From Cladosporium sp. IMV 00045 (Eukaryota > Ascomycota > Dothideomycetes > Cladosporiales > Cladosporiaceae): 64,000 nucleotides of DNA. The stretch spans positions 1 to 64,000 of the forward strand of contig MSJI02000173.1 of the NCBI GenBank assembly GCA_001931905.2, written 5' to 3'. Within the stretch, counting starts at the first letter, position 1, and the number at the start of each line of letters is the position of its first letter. A program made the translations under genes and the position numbers. The notes beneath the pieces were generated by a model. It was given only the letters and a program-made list of their open reading frames with translations. It did not search any database and was not told the origin of the DNA. This document shows, one piece after another, positions 28,713 to 40,198 of the stretch.

Positions 28713-30884
28713 TCAAGCAGCACTCAAGTCTTCCACCCTCAACAACCCACAAACCAACCCCGCCGCAGCCCAAGACCCACACTCACGATTCGGATTCCAC
28801 GCCAACGCCGACACGCCCGTCTCATGCTCAAACAACGTGTGAATGTGAACCCCGTGCTCCTTATCCTCACTATTCTGCATCGAACCCTCGCGATAAGTCC
28901 GCCTTCCCTGCTCGATCGCATACCCCTCAGTGAAACGGCTCAACCCCCAAGGCCCCACGCCCTTATCGTCCTCGCCCTCCGCCTCCGCAGGCGTGGCGCG
29001 GCGCCACTCGTGCGAGAACCAAGATTGCAGCAGGGGCAGGACTTTGGGCTGTATGATGCGGCGCATGGGGTTGAGGCCGATGACTTCGCCGTGGGCGGTG
29101 CCCATGAGGACGAAAGGGTGGCAGGGGGACGTGGCGATGGAAGTTCCGACGCTCTTGGCGCGGCCGAGAGCGACGGTGGTGAAGAACCTACGCAAGGGCA
29201 AGCCCTTGAGAGCGAAGTTGTCGTCCATAACGACGGCCGTTTGGCAGAAATCGTCCCAAGCGATGATGTCTTGCGTCGTGCGGCTGCGGGGGGCTTGGAT
29301 GGTGGCCATGGCGGAGGAGGGGTCGGGTTGGTTGAAGTCAGTCATGCGTGGGTAGCCGTCGGAGGAGGTTGTGAGGAGGAGGTTTTGCCGCGAGGGGTAG
29401 CAGGATGTCATGGAGAGGATGAAGCCCGTGGCGACGGAGGTGAAGCTTGTAGGGCGTGGGATGTCGGAGGAGGCGCATTTGTCGAGGTCGAAGATGGCGA
29501 TGCAGCCGTTACTGCAGCCGGCGGCGATGCGTGAGCCGGACATCCACGTGACGCGTGTGAAAATCGTGCCTGGAGGGTGGGCTTCGAAGGCGGCTTTTTC
29601 GACGCGAGTGTATTTTGTCAAGCCTGTGGGTTGGTCCATCAAATCGATGACTCTGAGTCCGCCGTCTCCCCAAATGCCAGCCAAAAGGCCGATCGATCGT
29701 TTCGTTTTCGAAGAAGCAGTATACGGCGCTGGACACCATTTGAGAGCCCTGACATCGCCCCATTCAGTGCACAGAACATGCTTCAGTACTGGCGCGACAT
29801 CCGGGTCGAGCGCGCCCATGTCGGTGGCAGCAAACTCCCATATCTGCACTTGCGATGGGTGAGGCTTTTGCGGATCGTATGCAGGCGCTGTGCGTTGTGG
29901 GACGCGGCGGTCCGGCCAGGTGGATGCTGCGAGGTACTGTGAGGAGCCTGGCTGGTTTGGTGCCCATTCGACGCATTTGATATTGGCGCCCAAGTTCAAG
30001 ATAAACCCAGCTTTGTCCTCAGGTCGATATTTCGGCGGCTTTGCTTCGTCGGTCCTGGGTGGTTGCTCCCAGATCTGCTTCAAAGACACAAATTCTCCGA
30101 CCGGCAATTTGTACAGCTTGAGTGTCTTGATAGGACCGGCCAAGAACGATCTCTCAGGAACAGTGCTGGTGTTGACGCGAGCTCGCCCCTCCTCAATGCT
30201 CATTTTCGTGAACTTCTGGCGTTTTTGCAAAGGCTCTTTGCCACCGTGCTCGAAGTACCATTTCCAGCTTGTCTCAAATTCGTGCTGTCGTGCCTCATCG
30301 CCCTGCCAGAAGCTATCTTCGTAATTTTCGGAGACATGATCTTGAGGTTTGCGACGGAAGGGCAAAGAATCCTGCCCGTCCCACTTGTAGCAAGTTTTCT
30401 CGATGGCTTCGAACTCCTTGACGGAGGACCCAAACAAGAAGAGTCTCTTCTCGTACTTTCCACTTTTGCGCGTTATGTTCTCAGGGACGCCGCGGGAATA
30501 CAGTCGGTCTTCAGGCGGAACATATGGCCGCTTCGGCCGGGGGTAGCAGCCGTTGGCGGGTTTTGGCTTGGGCTTGACTTCGACGCTTGGAGCGGCGTCA
30601 CCTGCAATCGACATGGCGTCGTCGAGATCCTGTTCGCCAGCGTCGCTGTCGCCGTCCTCCCCTTCATCTTCGTCGTACGCGTCGGAGTCATCGTCGTCTT
30701 CATCGTTTTCTGCGCCGTCCGCGGCTTCTGTTTCCACATTGAACTCTTCTGCGCTGTCTGAGTCGCGCGAGTGGCGAATGGGAGAGCGACCCGAGATATT
30801 ATCTTCGAGATCGTATCCTTCGAAGACGTCGATGTTGTAGCTCTTATTCCGAGCCGCAGCCCTGCCTGACGTGCGGCGTGACAT
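28713..30884 (-). CDS. TFC6: TFIIIC subunit Tfc6/Sfc6-like WD40 protein
   Basis: A single exon gives 723 residues from ATG 30884 (MSRRTSGRAAARNKSYN); the frame extends further upstream only through a non-ATG codon. The N-terminus is disordered and very acidic (residues about 40-100). A WD40 propeller follows, with blades including WGDVRALKWCPAPY, LLAGIWGDGGLRVIDL, HPPGTIFTRVTWMSGSRIAAGCSNGCIAIFDL and LLLTTSSDGYPRMTDF (written here with gaps). The HPPGTIFTRVTW / AAGCSNGCIAIFDL signature is what I associate with the B-box-binding TFIIIC subunit of fungi, needed for RNA polymerase III transcription of tRNA genes. Another nuclear WD40 protein is the alternative. Confidence 0.72.
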   Translation of the reverse strand: MSRRTSGRAAARNKSYNIDVFEGYDLEDNISGRSPIRHSRDSDSAEEFNVETEAADGAENDEDDDDSDAYDEDEGEDGDSDAGEQDLDDAMSIAGDAAPSVEVKPKPKPANGCYPRPKRPYVPPEDRLYSRGVPENITRKSGKYEKRLFLFGSSVKEFEAIEKTCYKWDGQDSLPFRRKPQDHVSENYEDSFWQGDEARQHEFETSWKWYFEHGGKEPLQKRQKFTKMSIEEGRARVNTSTVPERSFLAGPIKTLKLYKLPVGEFVSLKQIWEQPPRTDEAKPPKYRPEDKAGFILNLGANIKCVEWAPNQPGSSQYLAASTWPDRRVPQRTAPAYDPQKPHPSQVQIWEFAATDMGALDPDVAPVLKHVLCTEWGDVRALKWCPAPYTASSKTKRSIGLLAGIWGDGGLRVIDLMDQPTGLTKYTRVEKAAFEAHPPGTIFTRVTWMSGSRIAAGCSNGCIAIFDLDKCASSDIPRPTSFTSVATGFILSMTSCYPSRQNLLLTTSSDGYPRMTDFNQPDPSSAMATIQAPRSRTTQDIIAWDDFCQTAVVMDDNFALKGLPLRRFFTTVALGRAKSVGTSIATSPCHPFVLMGTAHGEVIGLNPMRRIIQPKVLPLLQSWFSHEWRRATPAEAEGEDDKGVGPWGLSRFTEGYAIEQGRRTYREGSMQNSEDKEHGVHIHTLFEHETGVSALAWNPNRECGSWAAAGLVCGLLRVEDLSAA

Positions 30885-31293
30885 TGTGGGTAAGAGGCGC
30901 GTAATAAAGAGATCGAGTCCAAGAAACTTAACTTGTGTGATTGATGGTTGGTCGTTGGAGGAAGCCAAGTGCTCCGATGGCCGGTGATACTAGCCAAATC
31001 GTATTCACGCACCCTTATCCTCTACGAACATGTGATCGCCCAGACGGTGAGGTTTGGTTCCTATCATGGTATCACACCTTTCATGTGAGTGAAGTGAATG
31101 GAAGAAGTATGACGGCAGAGAGCACTCTATGAAGTCGCAGAAAGCTTCCAGCTTCCCCAGGCCCACTTATTTCTTCTCTCAATGGCCCATGCGCGGTGGC
31201 TGTCCCTGACCCTGGCCTCGGCACGATTGAAGCCACCAAGCTAGCTACAGGTGGGAAGAGCTGCCTTCACCAACACCCAGCGGCTTGTACAAC
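30885..31293. promoter_or_regulatory. Divergent promoter region (TFC6 / PER1)
   Basis: Start codons of two divergent genes lie 409 bases apart. No strong box is evident. Confidence 0.45.
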
Positions 31294-32496
31294 ATGCACC
31301 TACGCGACCTCGGACGGCCTGTCGGGCTATGTCTTTTGGCATGTCTCGTTCTCGCCTCCATACCTGCGGTCAGAGCGTCGCTGGGCGATCGCCTGCCTGA
31401 TTTCAAGAGCTGCGTTGTTGTGAGTTCAAGGAGTTACTGGGTTGGAAAGGCTGAACGAAGGAGAGCAATGCTAACAAAACAATTTTACAGGATTGTATAA
31501 GCACAAACTGCGGCGAAGATGGACCTTCCATACGTATGCCCAATCCCACTCTTCCCAATCACAGCAATCGCTAATGCTTGAGCAACAGCCTTCCAACACC
31601 GTCTCCTGTTCTGGGACTGTCCCTCCGAATGCGACTACTCCTGCCAACACATCGTAACCCAAACTCGCCTCGCCCGCGACCCTCCATACCTCGAACCCAT
31701 CCTCCAGTTCCACGGCAAATGGCCCTTCTACCGCTTCATGGGCATGCAAGAGCCCGCCAGCGTGCTCTTCTCCCTCTTCAACTTCCTCGCCCACTACTGG
31801 GGCGTGTCAAGACTGAAAGCTGAAATCCCCGCCAGCTACTCGCTGCGCAAATACTACATCGGATTCGGATACTGCGGGTACGCGAGCTGGATCTTCAGTA
31901 TGATCTTCCACACGCGCGACTTCAACGTCACCGAGAAACTCGACTACTTCGCCGCCGCGCTGAGCGTCATGTATGGCATGTTCTACACGCCCGTCCGCAT
32001 TTTCCGCCTGGACAAACACAATCCGCTCACGGGGAGTGGGAAGTCGGCGACGCTGGTGAGGGTCTATGCTCTGTTGTGCGTGACGCTGTATTTGCTGCAC
32101 GTTTCGTATTTGTCGTTCGTGCACTTTGACTACACGTACAACATGGTGGCGAACGTGGTGGTTGGGATTATTCAGAACATTCTGTGGACGGGATTCAGTA
32201 TTCAGCGGTACCGCAAGATTGGCAGTCTGTGGGCGGCGTGGCCCGGTCTGATTGTTGCGTGGATCATTCTGGCGATGAGTTTGGAGTTGTTTGATTTCCC
32301 GCCTTGGTGGGGAATGCTCGACGCTCACGCGCTTTGGCACTTGGGCACGGTCGGTCCGACGATTTGGTGGTATAAGTAAGTTCTCTATGATGTTGTTATG
32401 TCTGTGGCTGAGTGAAACTGTTATGCTGACGCGCGAGACAGCTTCCTACTGAAGGATGCAAAGGAAGATCTGCAAAGTGTCAGACTGAAAGCTTGA
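31294..32496 (+). CDS. PER1: Per1/PGAP3 GPI-anchor lipid-remodelling protein
   Basis: Four exons (31294-31419, 31491-31533, 31589-32375, 32442-32496) join in frame to 336 residues. There is a signal peptide (VGLCLLACLVLASIPAVRA), then the Cys-rich lumenal region typical of the family: FKSCVVDCISTNCG, then LFWDCPSECDYSCQH. Multiple membrane helices follow with conserved polar positions (SMIFHTRDF, the YFAAALSVMYGMFYT segment and MLDAHALWHLGT). The His-Asp residues place it in the CREST hydrolase superfamily. Per1 removes the sn-2 acyl chain of GPI anchors in the ER. Length and layout are as expected. The 43-base second exon is confirmed by Cys spacing. Confidence 0.93.
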
Positions 32497-33179
32497 GCGC
32501 TGGATGAGCATGAGGGTTGACAAGTTGTTGGTTTACCGTGTTTGTCGTACAGGCCGACATTGGTTCAGTGATACCCTGTGAATGAGAAGCATTGGAGAGA
32601 CTTTAATGAATGACAATTGCATGTTGATAACCATACCACTCCTCACGATTACGCATTTTGGTGCAGCACACTGATAAGACGAGATTAACGCAACAAGACC
32701 TGAAACACGGCCACCGTTGGGATAAGCATGTGATGTGATGTGATCGGCAGGCATTCCTATTGATCTATTCGCCGAAACGCGTATGCTGGACCCTCTACAC
32801 CCTAAATCTGGCGCGGGATACCCCTCGATCAACCAACAACTCCACCAAAAGTCTCCCCCGTCCAAGTTGAACCGCAGACAACCCGCCAACCACCACTTCA
32901 CTCGTTCAAACAAAGCCCTCCACGTGCAGGAGGCAGTGAATCATGCTGTGACGTGCTTGCCTCACTCGCCCACCACCGGGACAATAAGCCGCGATACGCG
33001 AGATAACTCTAGTCAGGAGCCGCGCAACAGGAACGACAACAACAGCAATTCACTACTAGCTACCTTACCTACCCACTATCTCACCAAGCCTTCACCAAAC
33101 CTCACTTGTGCCTGCTCCACTCCCGACGTCCATATCCTTGTATATCTGCTCCCCTCCTCCCAGACCGCCACCCAGCCCC
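32497..33179. other. Intergenic
   Basis: PER1 3' flank and promoter/leader of the next gene. The 33000-33179 part is C/A-rich, like a fungal 5' UTR. No gene is supported. Confidence 0.5.
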
Positions 33180-34605
33180 ATGGCTCCAGATATCAACTCT
33201 CTATCTCGCTCCCCACCCCGTGACCTCCCACCGCCTCTACGCACGCCTTCCAATCCTACCCTCTCAGCCTCCAACTCGAGACGCACTTCACAGATCATGG
33301 GACCTCCTGGCGCTCCGGCGTCCGCTTCTGGTCATCCCGGCAGGACAGGCTCGTTTGGAGCGGGCGAAAGAATGGCAACGCCGCATAGACTCTCTTCGGC
33401 ACATGAACCTGATGGTCCGTTGAGGCATCCGAGACCTCTCACTGCGGCTGAGTTGTATGCCGAGTGTGAGAAAGAGCAGGAAGCTGTGGTATGTATGCTG
33501 TGGAAGTGGACAAAACGAACAGACATGCTGAGCAGATCGATCAGGTCAACCGCCTCACTCGCGAGCTCACAGCTCTGCGAGCCCAATCTGCTTCTGTGGC
33601 ATCAAACGCCTCCCAATCAAGCACATCGACCTCAGCATCCCTGCTGCCAGTAGACATCTCGGACCCCAACCCAACACACCAAATGATGGGCGCAACCCAC
33701 CCGACCCCATCCCGCCGTCACCGCAGCTCCTCCTCAGTATCAGGTCGATCAATCCCAACCCCCTCAACCTCCACCTCAAACACAGGAAGCACCCACGCCC
33801 AAGCAGGCAGCACCATGTCCTCCCACCCCAACACCCACGGCGGCATCAGCCAAGCCTCCTTCGACCGCGCCGCAGCCGCCACAGGAGGTCCTTCCAGCAC
33901 AACAATCTCCCGCCAACCCTCCATCTCAGCCCACAGCGGAACCTCTACACCCGCGCGCTCAAGCTTCGACGCCCTCCGCCACCCCTCCACCGGCACCGTC
34001 GGCGGTGGGAGCACACTCTACACCCTCCCCCACCGCCCCTCCATCTCCCGCGACGCCAGCTACGCCGCTTCCACAGCCGCCACGGCCGGCACGCCGCACC
34101 AGCAAATTTTCCCGCACCCCCTCCCCAGCCCCGCCCAGAGCCCCAGCCAGAGCGTCCACGCCGCCATGCAGCACTACACCGACACGCAGCGTACAGAAGC
34201 GAGATGGAATTCGTCAAAGCCGAGAACGAATCTCTGCGCCAGCGCGTGCGCGCTCTGGAACGAGCTTTGCGCACGCGGAGAAGGGATAGTAGCACGAGTC
34301 AGAGTCAGGGTGCAGGCGCGCAGGCAGATGCCACGATCCGCCTCCCGCGCGAGAGGGAGGGAAGCAGCGCCACGAGTCCAAATGCCACGAGCCCGAATGC
34401 GGCGAGCAGCGCTGCGGCGGGGATTGCTGCTTGGGCGGCGGGCGATGGGGGTGTGGGTGGCGTTGCGGGGCCGAGGGAGAGGAGTGAGAGTCAGAGTACG
34501 ACGGCGAGTAGTCGGAGGGGAGTCGGGGGTGTGAGTGTTGTGGGGGTTAGTGAGGAGGAGGTTAGGTTTGGGGAGAGTGCGGGGAATGGTGGGATTGGGA
34601 GGTAA
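33180..34605 (+). CDS. Disordered fungal coiled-coil protein with an apparent frame shift
   Basis: Exon 1 (33180-33488) and exon 2 (from 33545) join at EQEAV-VNRLTREL. The N-terminal third is Pro/Ser rich, then comes a short coiled coil (AAELYAECEKEQEAVVNRL), then a very Ser/Thr/Pro-rich middle with SISRDASYAAS. The reading frame used up to about 34185 then runs into unlike sequence. The frame one base back continues as a clear coiled coil (YRSEMEFVKAENESLRQRV) to a TAA at 34603-34605 (positions approximate to the codon). No intron of fitting size lies at the switch. The gene is therefore either frame-shifted by one base (missing base near 34190), an assembly error, or spliced at an unusual site. 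Function is unknown. Confidence 0.6.
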
Positions 34606-35481
34606 GATGGTGAAGGGACGGTAGGGAAAGGAGGGAGAGGGAGTTGTTGGTCTACTTTTTGACAAAACTTTTCTTTTCTTTTCTCTCTTTTTGGGGCACT
34701 TGCAAGACATGACGATCCAAAGTGCTGGCGTATGGATATGGACGATAGGCAAATGCGGTTTATGACTCTTGAAAAATGGAATGGCTTTCATGATTTGAAC
34801 TTTTTGAATCTCATTCATTCGTGCTTTTGTCTCGTGATTTGGCCATCATCTGTCAATCAATATAGTTCTTTTGCATGTCGGTTTCCATTTCGTTGAGAAC
34901 TCCCTTATGCAAAGACGCCAGACAACGCCGAAGCATGCCTCCCAGCATCGGAAAGCGACTTGAAGAAACAAGCAGTAGCAGACTAAAGACAAAATGTCGC
35001 GCAAGGCGCTGCGAGAGACCTCTCACCCACTCCACAACAACACGAGAACGCCACCCTTACCTCCTCAAACAAAAAGGCCACTCCTCCCCGAAGGGCGCCG
35101 TCCTCCAATGCTCCATCCCATCACCCTTCTCCCCTCTCCCTCCCAATCGAGGCCAGATTGTGTCGTAAAGGCGACGTGTGTCGTGAAGGGTTCGGTGCAA
35201 GAACATGAGAACTCGCTCGCAGTGGCGCCGAAAGCCGTGGCCATTCCCGTCGTGATGTTGACGTCGTGGGTCTGGAAACCGTGTCGTTCGGAACGTTGGA
35301 CATGTGAGATATCTTCGTGATGGTGAATAAGCTCATGAGTCGGCGTGGCTCAGTGCTCAATCGTTGAAATGAGCCGGAAGACACCGACGCGCTTTTTGGC
35401 GTGAGGCTGCCGCATGGCCTGGCCTACGTGCTCGCAAAGAGGACTAGTGCTGGCGAAGAGAGATGACCAGTCGCTTTCGAG
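34606..35481. other. Intergenic between convergent genes
   Basis: 876 bases, both flanks being 3' ends. Short ORFs lack support. Around 34640-34690 there is a TTTCTTTTC-type pyrimidine tract. Confidence 0.5.
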
Positions 35482-38400
35482 CTATAGGCTGATTTGGTCG
35501 GCGAATTCCATGATTTTCACGCTTCCGTTGTCATATGCCAACGCGACTAGGTTCCCACCGGCGCCGCAAGCGTAGTCTTCGGTGCGGTATCTCTTCGGGA
35601 TCCAAAGGATATCTTTCTTTCTGTACTGTATCCATTCTGGCTCTATCCCATCGAATTCTCTTTTTTCTTCAAAGCCAATCCCACCCTCAAGCTCCGAATC
35701 AAGCGCATGATCTTTCGGACCCAAAATGCCAGAAGTTATCTTGAGGGGACATTGTGAAGACGAAGAATCATCGTGATCATTTCTCGAAGACACAAGTATG
35801 GATGATTTTTCTTGATTGTGGTCGAGATTCCAGACGAGAAGCCTGCCGTCGGCTTGAATGGCAACCTGTTTGTTGTCTCTTGAAAACGCGAACTCATCGA
35901 CTTGCCTTTTTCGGGAGAGATTGGCTTTGACTTCGCTCTCGGACGATGAAATAACGTCCATTATCCATAGGTTTCCGCCATTGTCCAAGTCTGCGAACAA
36001 AGTACCGTCAGGTGAGATCGCAATGAGCCTGGTGTACGCAGCTCTGGGAAATAGCCTGGACCGCTGAGCGACGGATTTCCCTTCCGAACTGAACACAGTC
36101 AAGGAATACGAGTATCTCACAGCAATTGCCTCGCCATTGGCAGATGCTGTAACTCCATAGACTTCCTCTTGATTGTTCCGAACTTCCTGTGGTGTTAAAA
36201 GGCTTTGAATCTCCACAACCTGGGGTGAAGATTGATAACAAATGGTTACCCTATTTTTGCCGTGGGCCAACGCAAATCTCCATCCAAAAGGGTCAGTCCA
36301 CTCGGCAAAACATTCAAAGTCTCCCGTGTGTACATTCAACAGTCCTAGAACATCGTTCGAGTTCATGATGCCTTTGAACATCACCAAATCCTTTCCATGA
36401 TATTGGATGTGACCACTGATGTCTTCCACAAGTCGACTGCTCAGAATTGATCCGGTGAGCAAATCAAATACGGCAAGAGAATGACGTCCGACCACGCCAC
36501 TATGGTCGTAGCAAGCCAGCTGAGGAGCAACTCTGCAGATAGTGATGGTGGAGGAGAGCCATGAACGGCTTATTGTGGCCCCCAAGGTGGGCAGCTCATA
36601 TACCCAAAGTCTTTCGAAGCCATCTGCTGCTCTCCAAGCTTGAATCGTGTTGTTGAATACGGCCACCAAAACAAGTGACATGTCATCAGAGAGCGCCAAT
36701 GACAATCTTAGTCTCTGTGGGTCAACATCGGTGAATACATTGTCCAACTCGCGAAGGCCCTTGCCGCTTGCAATCTCGTAGACGACTACCCTCAAGAAAA
36801 CAGATCTTTCCTTCTTGGCTTTAGACCCTGCCGGGTAAGCTACTGCGATCCGTGTATTGTCGTTCGAGAATGTAGCTGCTGACGGTGTGGAGCCTGGTAT
36901 TTGGAAGGTTCGGAACAAAGCCATGTCTGTGGTATCCCAGACTCGCACCGTTTCGTCCATGGAGCAAGTCGCGAGAAAAATATCATTTGGTGAGAATTCA
37001 ATCGCGATGATATATCCCGTATGGACTTCAAGAGTGTACAGGTCGTTGTTCCATGTCTTGTCAACTTCGGGCGGACGAAGCAGCCATTGAGGCATGCAGT
37101 GGTTGAAACGCATTTTCACAATGCTCTGCTCCGGAGCAAAGGCGAGCGCTGATGCGTAGAGCTGCAAGGGCGCGAAATCGGCGATGTACTGAAATTCGCG
37201 GCTGAAATTGTAAGCGTCGTACAGAAAGTCGGTCAGTGTACCGGTTTCGTTTGCCTGCGAAGATATAAGCAATGGTATGTTGGTCCTAAGGCGGTCTTAC
37301 TCACTTTGGCATGATCTTGAAGCTCTCGTATAATGGTAAGAACTTCGAAAGCATTTCCCAGCCATGCCATCGCCTCGAACCAGAAAATGAAATGTCGCAG
37401 CAGGAAATCTGAAACTTTATGATGCTCGTCTAAGATTTGCCCGCTCTTGACAAAGTGAGGGACCCAGCACTTGCAAGCGTACGCGAGTGCTGGCGTTATC
37501 GTTGACGACAATCGCTCGCGGGGGATGTCCAATCTCTTTGCACCTGGATCGTGGAGCTGACAGATGTCCTCTCCAAGGCTGCCTGGCTGCATCATCAAAT
37601 CCAGGCATTTGTTCGCAATGACCGCGTGTGTTCCGCGTTCATCGATCTTGAAATCGTGCTCAACTTTGGGTCGCGCGAGGTATTCGATGAATGAGAGATG
37701 GAATGGCCGTACTGGTCGATTGAGATCTGTAGTGACATCGAGGACTGAATGAAGACTGTCCAAGATCGTCTCTACGCGTTCGTGACTGAAGTCCAATAGA
37801 GCAGCGATAGTCGCTATTGATGGCGGCTCGGTGGAGAAGATGATGAGCCCGACGATGCCGCGAAAGTCGCTCAGAACCTGCGTTCGTTCAGCCAGGGCTG
37901 AACCAGCTTCTGGCACGAGAGTCTCAAGGATCAAGCGATAAGTTGAGTCGAGGTGCATTGGCTCGCGATTATCAAGTACTTTCTGCAATTGCTCTTGTGG
38001 GGCGAATTTGTTATCAGCGATGAACATGCAGACAGTAGAGGCAAAGATGAATAGAGGCTTTGAACGGTCGGTGAGCTCGCGGATGACTGCATCACCAGGC
38101 CAGCCTTCGCCGAGAACCTCGCGTTGTCGGCGGATGGAGAGATCAATTCTGATGGTTTTCAGCTGAGTCTGGAAGAATATCTGAATGTCGTGTTCAATAT
38201 GGTCAGATGGGATCTCGTGCAGCACCAGATCTTGGTGCTCTTCGGTGGCCATCTGAGCGAATCCAAGCTCGACCGGGAATTCAAGTCTGCTTGTTACGAT
38301 CACGCGTAGGCGAAGATGGGGGATCTCTTTCAGACGGGATAGGAATTGAAGGAGCTGCTTGGTATCACCTTTACGGTTCTCTCCATCATCGCATTCGTCA

Positions 38401-39845
38401 AGAGCATCGATGAGGATAAACAAGCCGTGTTGAGATGTCTGCGGAGCTGGAGTAATGTTGCACAAGGGAACCATGAGCAGTTCGTTGAACTGAGTGGATA
38501 TACCCTTTCGGTAGAACCCAACCTGGGGTGCAAGGACTTTCACCATATTGCTTCCTAGCTCAGGTAGGGTCTTTGCAAGCTGCGTGGCAATCGACGCGAA
38601 GAATAGATCGGCGTTGCCACGCTCGGCATGACTGCGCTTGAAGAAAAAGCTTGCCCCAAGAATACTGTGGTCATAGAGTGTCTGTGCAATCGTCCGAGCT
38701 ACGGTTGATTTGCCTGTGCCTGCAACACCTTGCAGCCAGAAGAAAGTCGGGCCATGTGTATCCTGGATCCATCGCTCGATGTTTTCTTGAAGTTGAACCC
38801 GAGTGTTCTCGAGACACCTTGGCAAGCGTTCCTCATCAATAGAATCAAATGAGGCGGTTGTGGCAGTCGGCAATTTTGCGAAGTTTGTGTTGAGCTCTAG
38901 CCGTTGGATTTGGGCCTTGAGACCGGACATGTCACCAATGACCTGGGTTATCGCATCTTTGCACTCCTTGGTTAGCCACCTGGTTGCCTCGTCCAGATTG
39001 CGATCACAGTTGCTTGCTGCTTCTTCCACTTTTCTCTCAGCATCTTTGCACATTGACGCGAAGTTTTCGAGTTCGCCGCCATCAGTCAGAGCTTTCCAAA
39101 ATCGGACGCCCTGGGAAGTTTGAAGAAGGGGGATTGCATCTGCGAGAAACCGTAGTACGATCACATACAATTCCACCAATGCCGTCTCGAGATTCTTTGC
39201 GTGCGGGCCCGGCGTTTGTTTGTCGTAGAACTCAAGGTACACGTCCAGAATGCTCTTTGTAGAGAGGACGGTGGTGATCCCACTCATCAACACGTCCATC
39301 TGCCGCTTCTCGCTCACAGCAACCTGCAAGATCATGCATATACCTGCCCAAGGAAGACCCGCATGCACAGGATCAGCACTTGCAGCTGCACTGCCAATTA
39401 CTTTGAATTTGTCAATGAAATCAATGACTTTGTCGGCTTTCTCTTTTGACGAAACTGCACGTGGGCCTATAGACAGCGTCCACCGCCTGTTGACGCAAAT
39501 CTGCTTTTTGTGTTGCGCGGCAACAAGTGCAACAGCCAAGGTGTTGCTGAGATCGGTGGCGTTTTGGCAAGAATTGCCGTATATCGTCCCGCGTTGCTCT
39601 TCCGTGAGCTCTGCTAACACGCGATCTAGCGTGATCTTTGCCAATACAGGCGTTGGAGGTGCTGCGACAGTTGCGACCTGTCCCGAGGTGGAAGATGGTC
39701 CGGGCAATGGATTAGATGTTGCTTGCGGTGCACCGGCAACACTGATAGACGAGGCTGATGCAGGAGATGGTGAGGGCTGCGAGCTGAGACGACGGCCCGG
39801 CAAGATAGCAAGGAGCTTATCCCGCCTTCTAGGCTTCTGGTTCAT
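35482..39845 (-). CDS. NACHT-WD40 STAND (NLR-like) protein
   Basis: Two exons (37305-39845 and 35482-37254) join in phase 0 (QDHAK-ANETG) to 1437 residues. A disordered Ser/Pro N-terminus precedes an NWD/NACHT N-terminal helical domain (GLPWAGICMILQVAVSE). The NACHT NTPase has Walker A GVAGTGKSTVART, Walker B LFILIDALDECDD and RVIVTSR. After a helical winged region comes a WD40-like propeller of which one blade is canonical (HTGYIIAIEFSPNDIFLATC, then TVRVWDTT) and the others are degenerate. Unlike the hypervariable repeats of HET-D/E proteins, the blades are not near-identical. Family members act as signal-sensing switches in heterokaryon incompatibility and innate defence. The gene has no internal stop and seems functional; its ligand and N-terminal effector are not recognisable. 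Confidence 0.88.
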
Positions 39846-40198
39846 TGTGATGGAAGCATGGGAATGGCGAAGAAGAGCTGTGTTGACGGCAATATCGAAA
39901 TGCTGTAGAATGGTTTTGAGTGGACGGAAATGTGAGATGTGAAGTCGAGATAGGTGGTCTGGCGGGGCTTCGCAAGCTCGTCAGAGCTGAAATGCAGCCT
40001 GCTGCAGAGGCGGCGCAGCAGCTTGTTACATCTCTGGTGATGGGTGTCAGCTTTGTACAAGGTATCAGCTGATGTTCAGAGGTGCAGGCAATCAGGCAGC
40101 GATGCAGATTTATGGAGAGGAGACAAATGGTAGTGGAACTTGGCTTGAAGGTAGAGGGAACTGATCGCTCTTTTGGAGACGTCCTCAATCGGTTGTAA
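39846..40198. other. Intergenic
   Basis: Promoter and 5' leader of the NACHT-WD40 gene and 3' flank of GatA. No clear element seen. Confidence 0.5.

Noticed and set aside
28824..29534. 236-codon ORF opposite the TFC6 gene
   Set aside because: It is a shadow of the strongly coding minus-strand WD40 frame with a Gly/Arg/Glu-skewed product.
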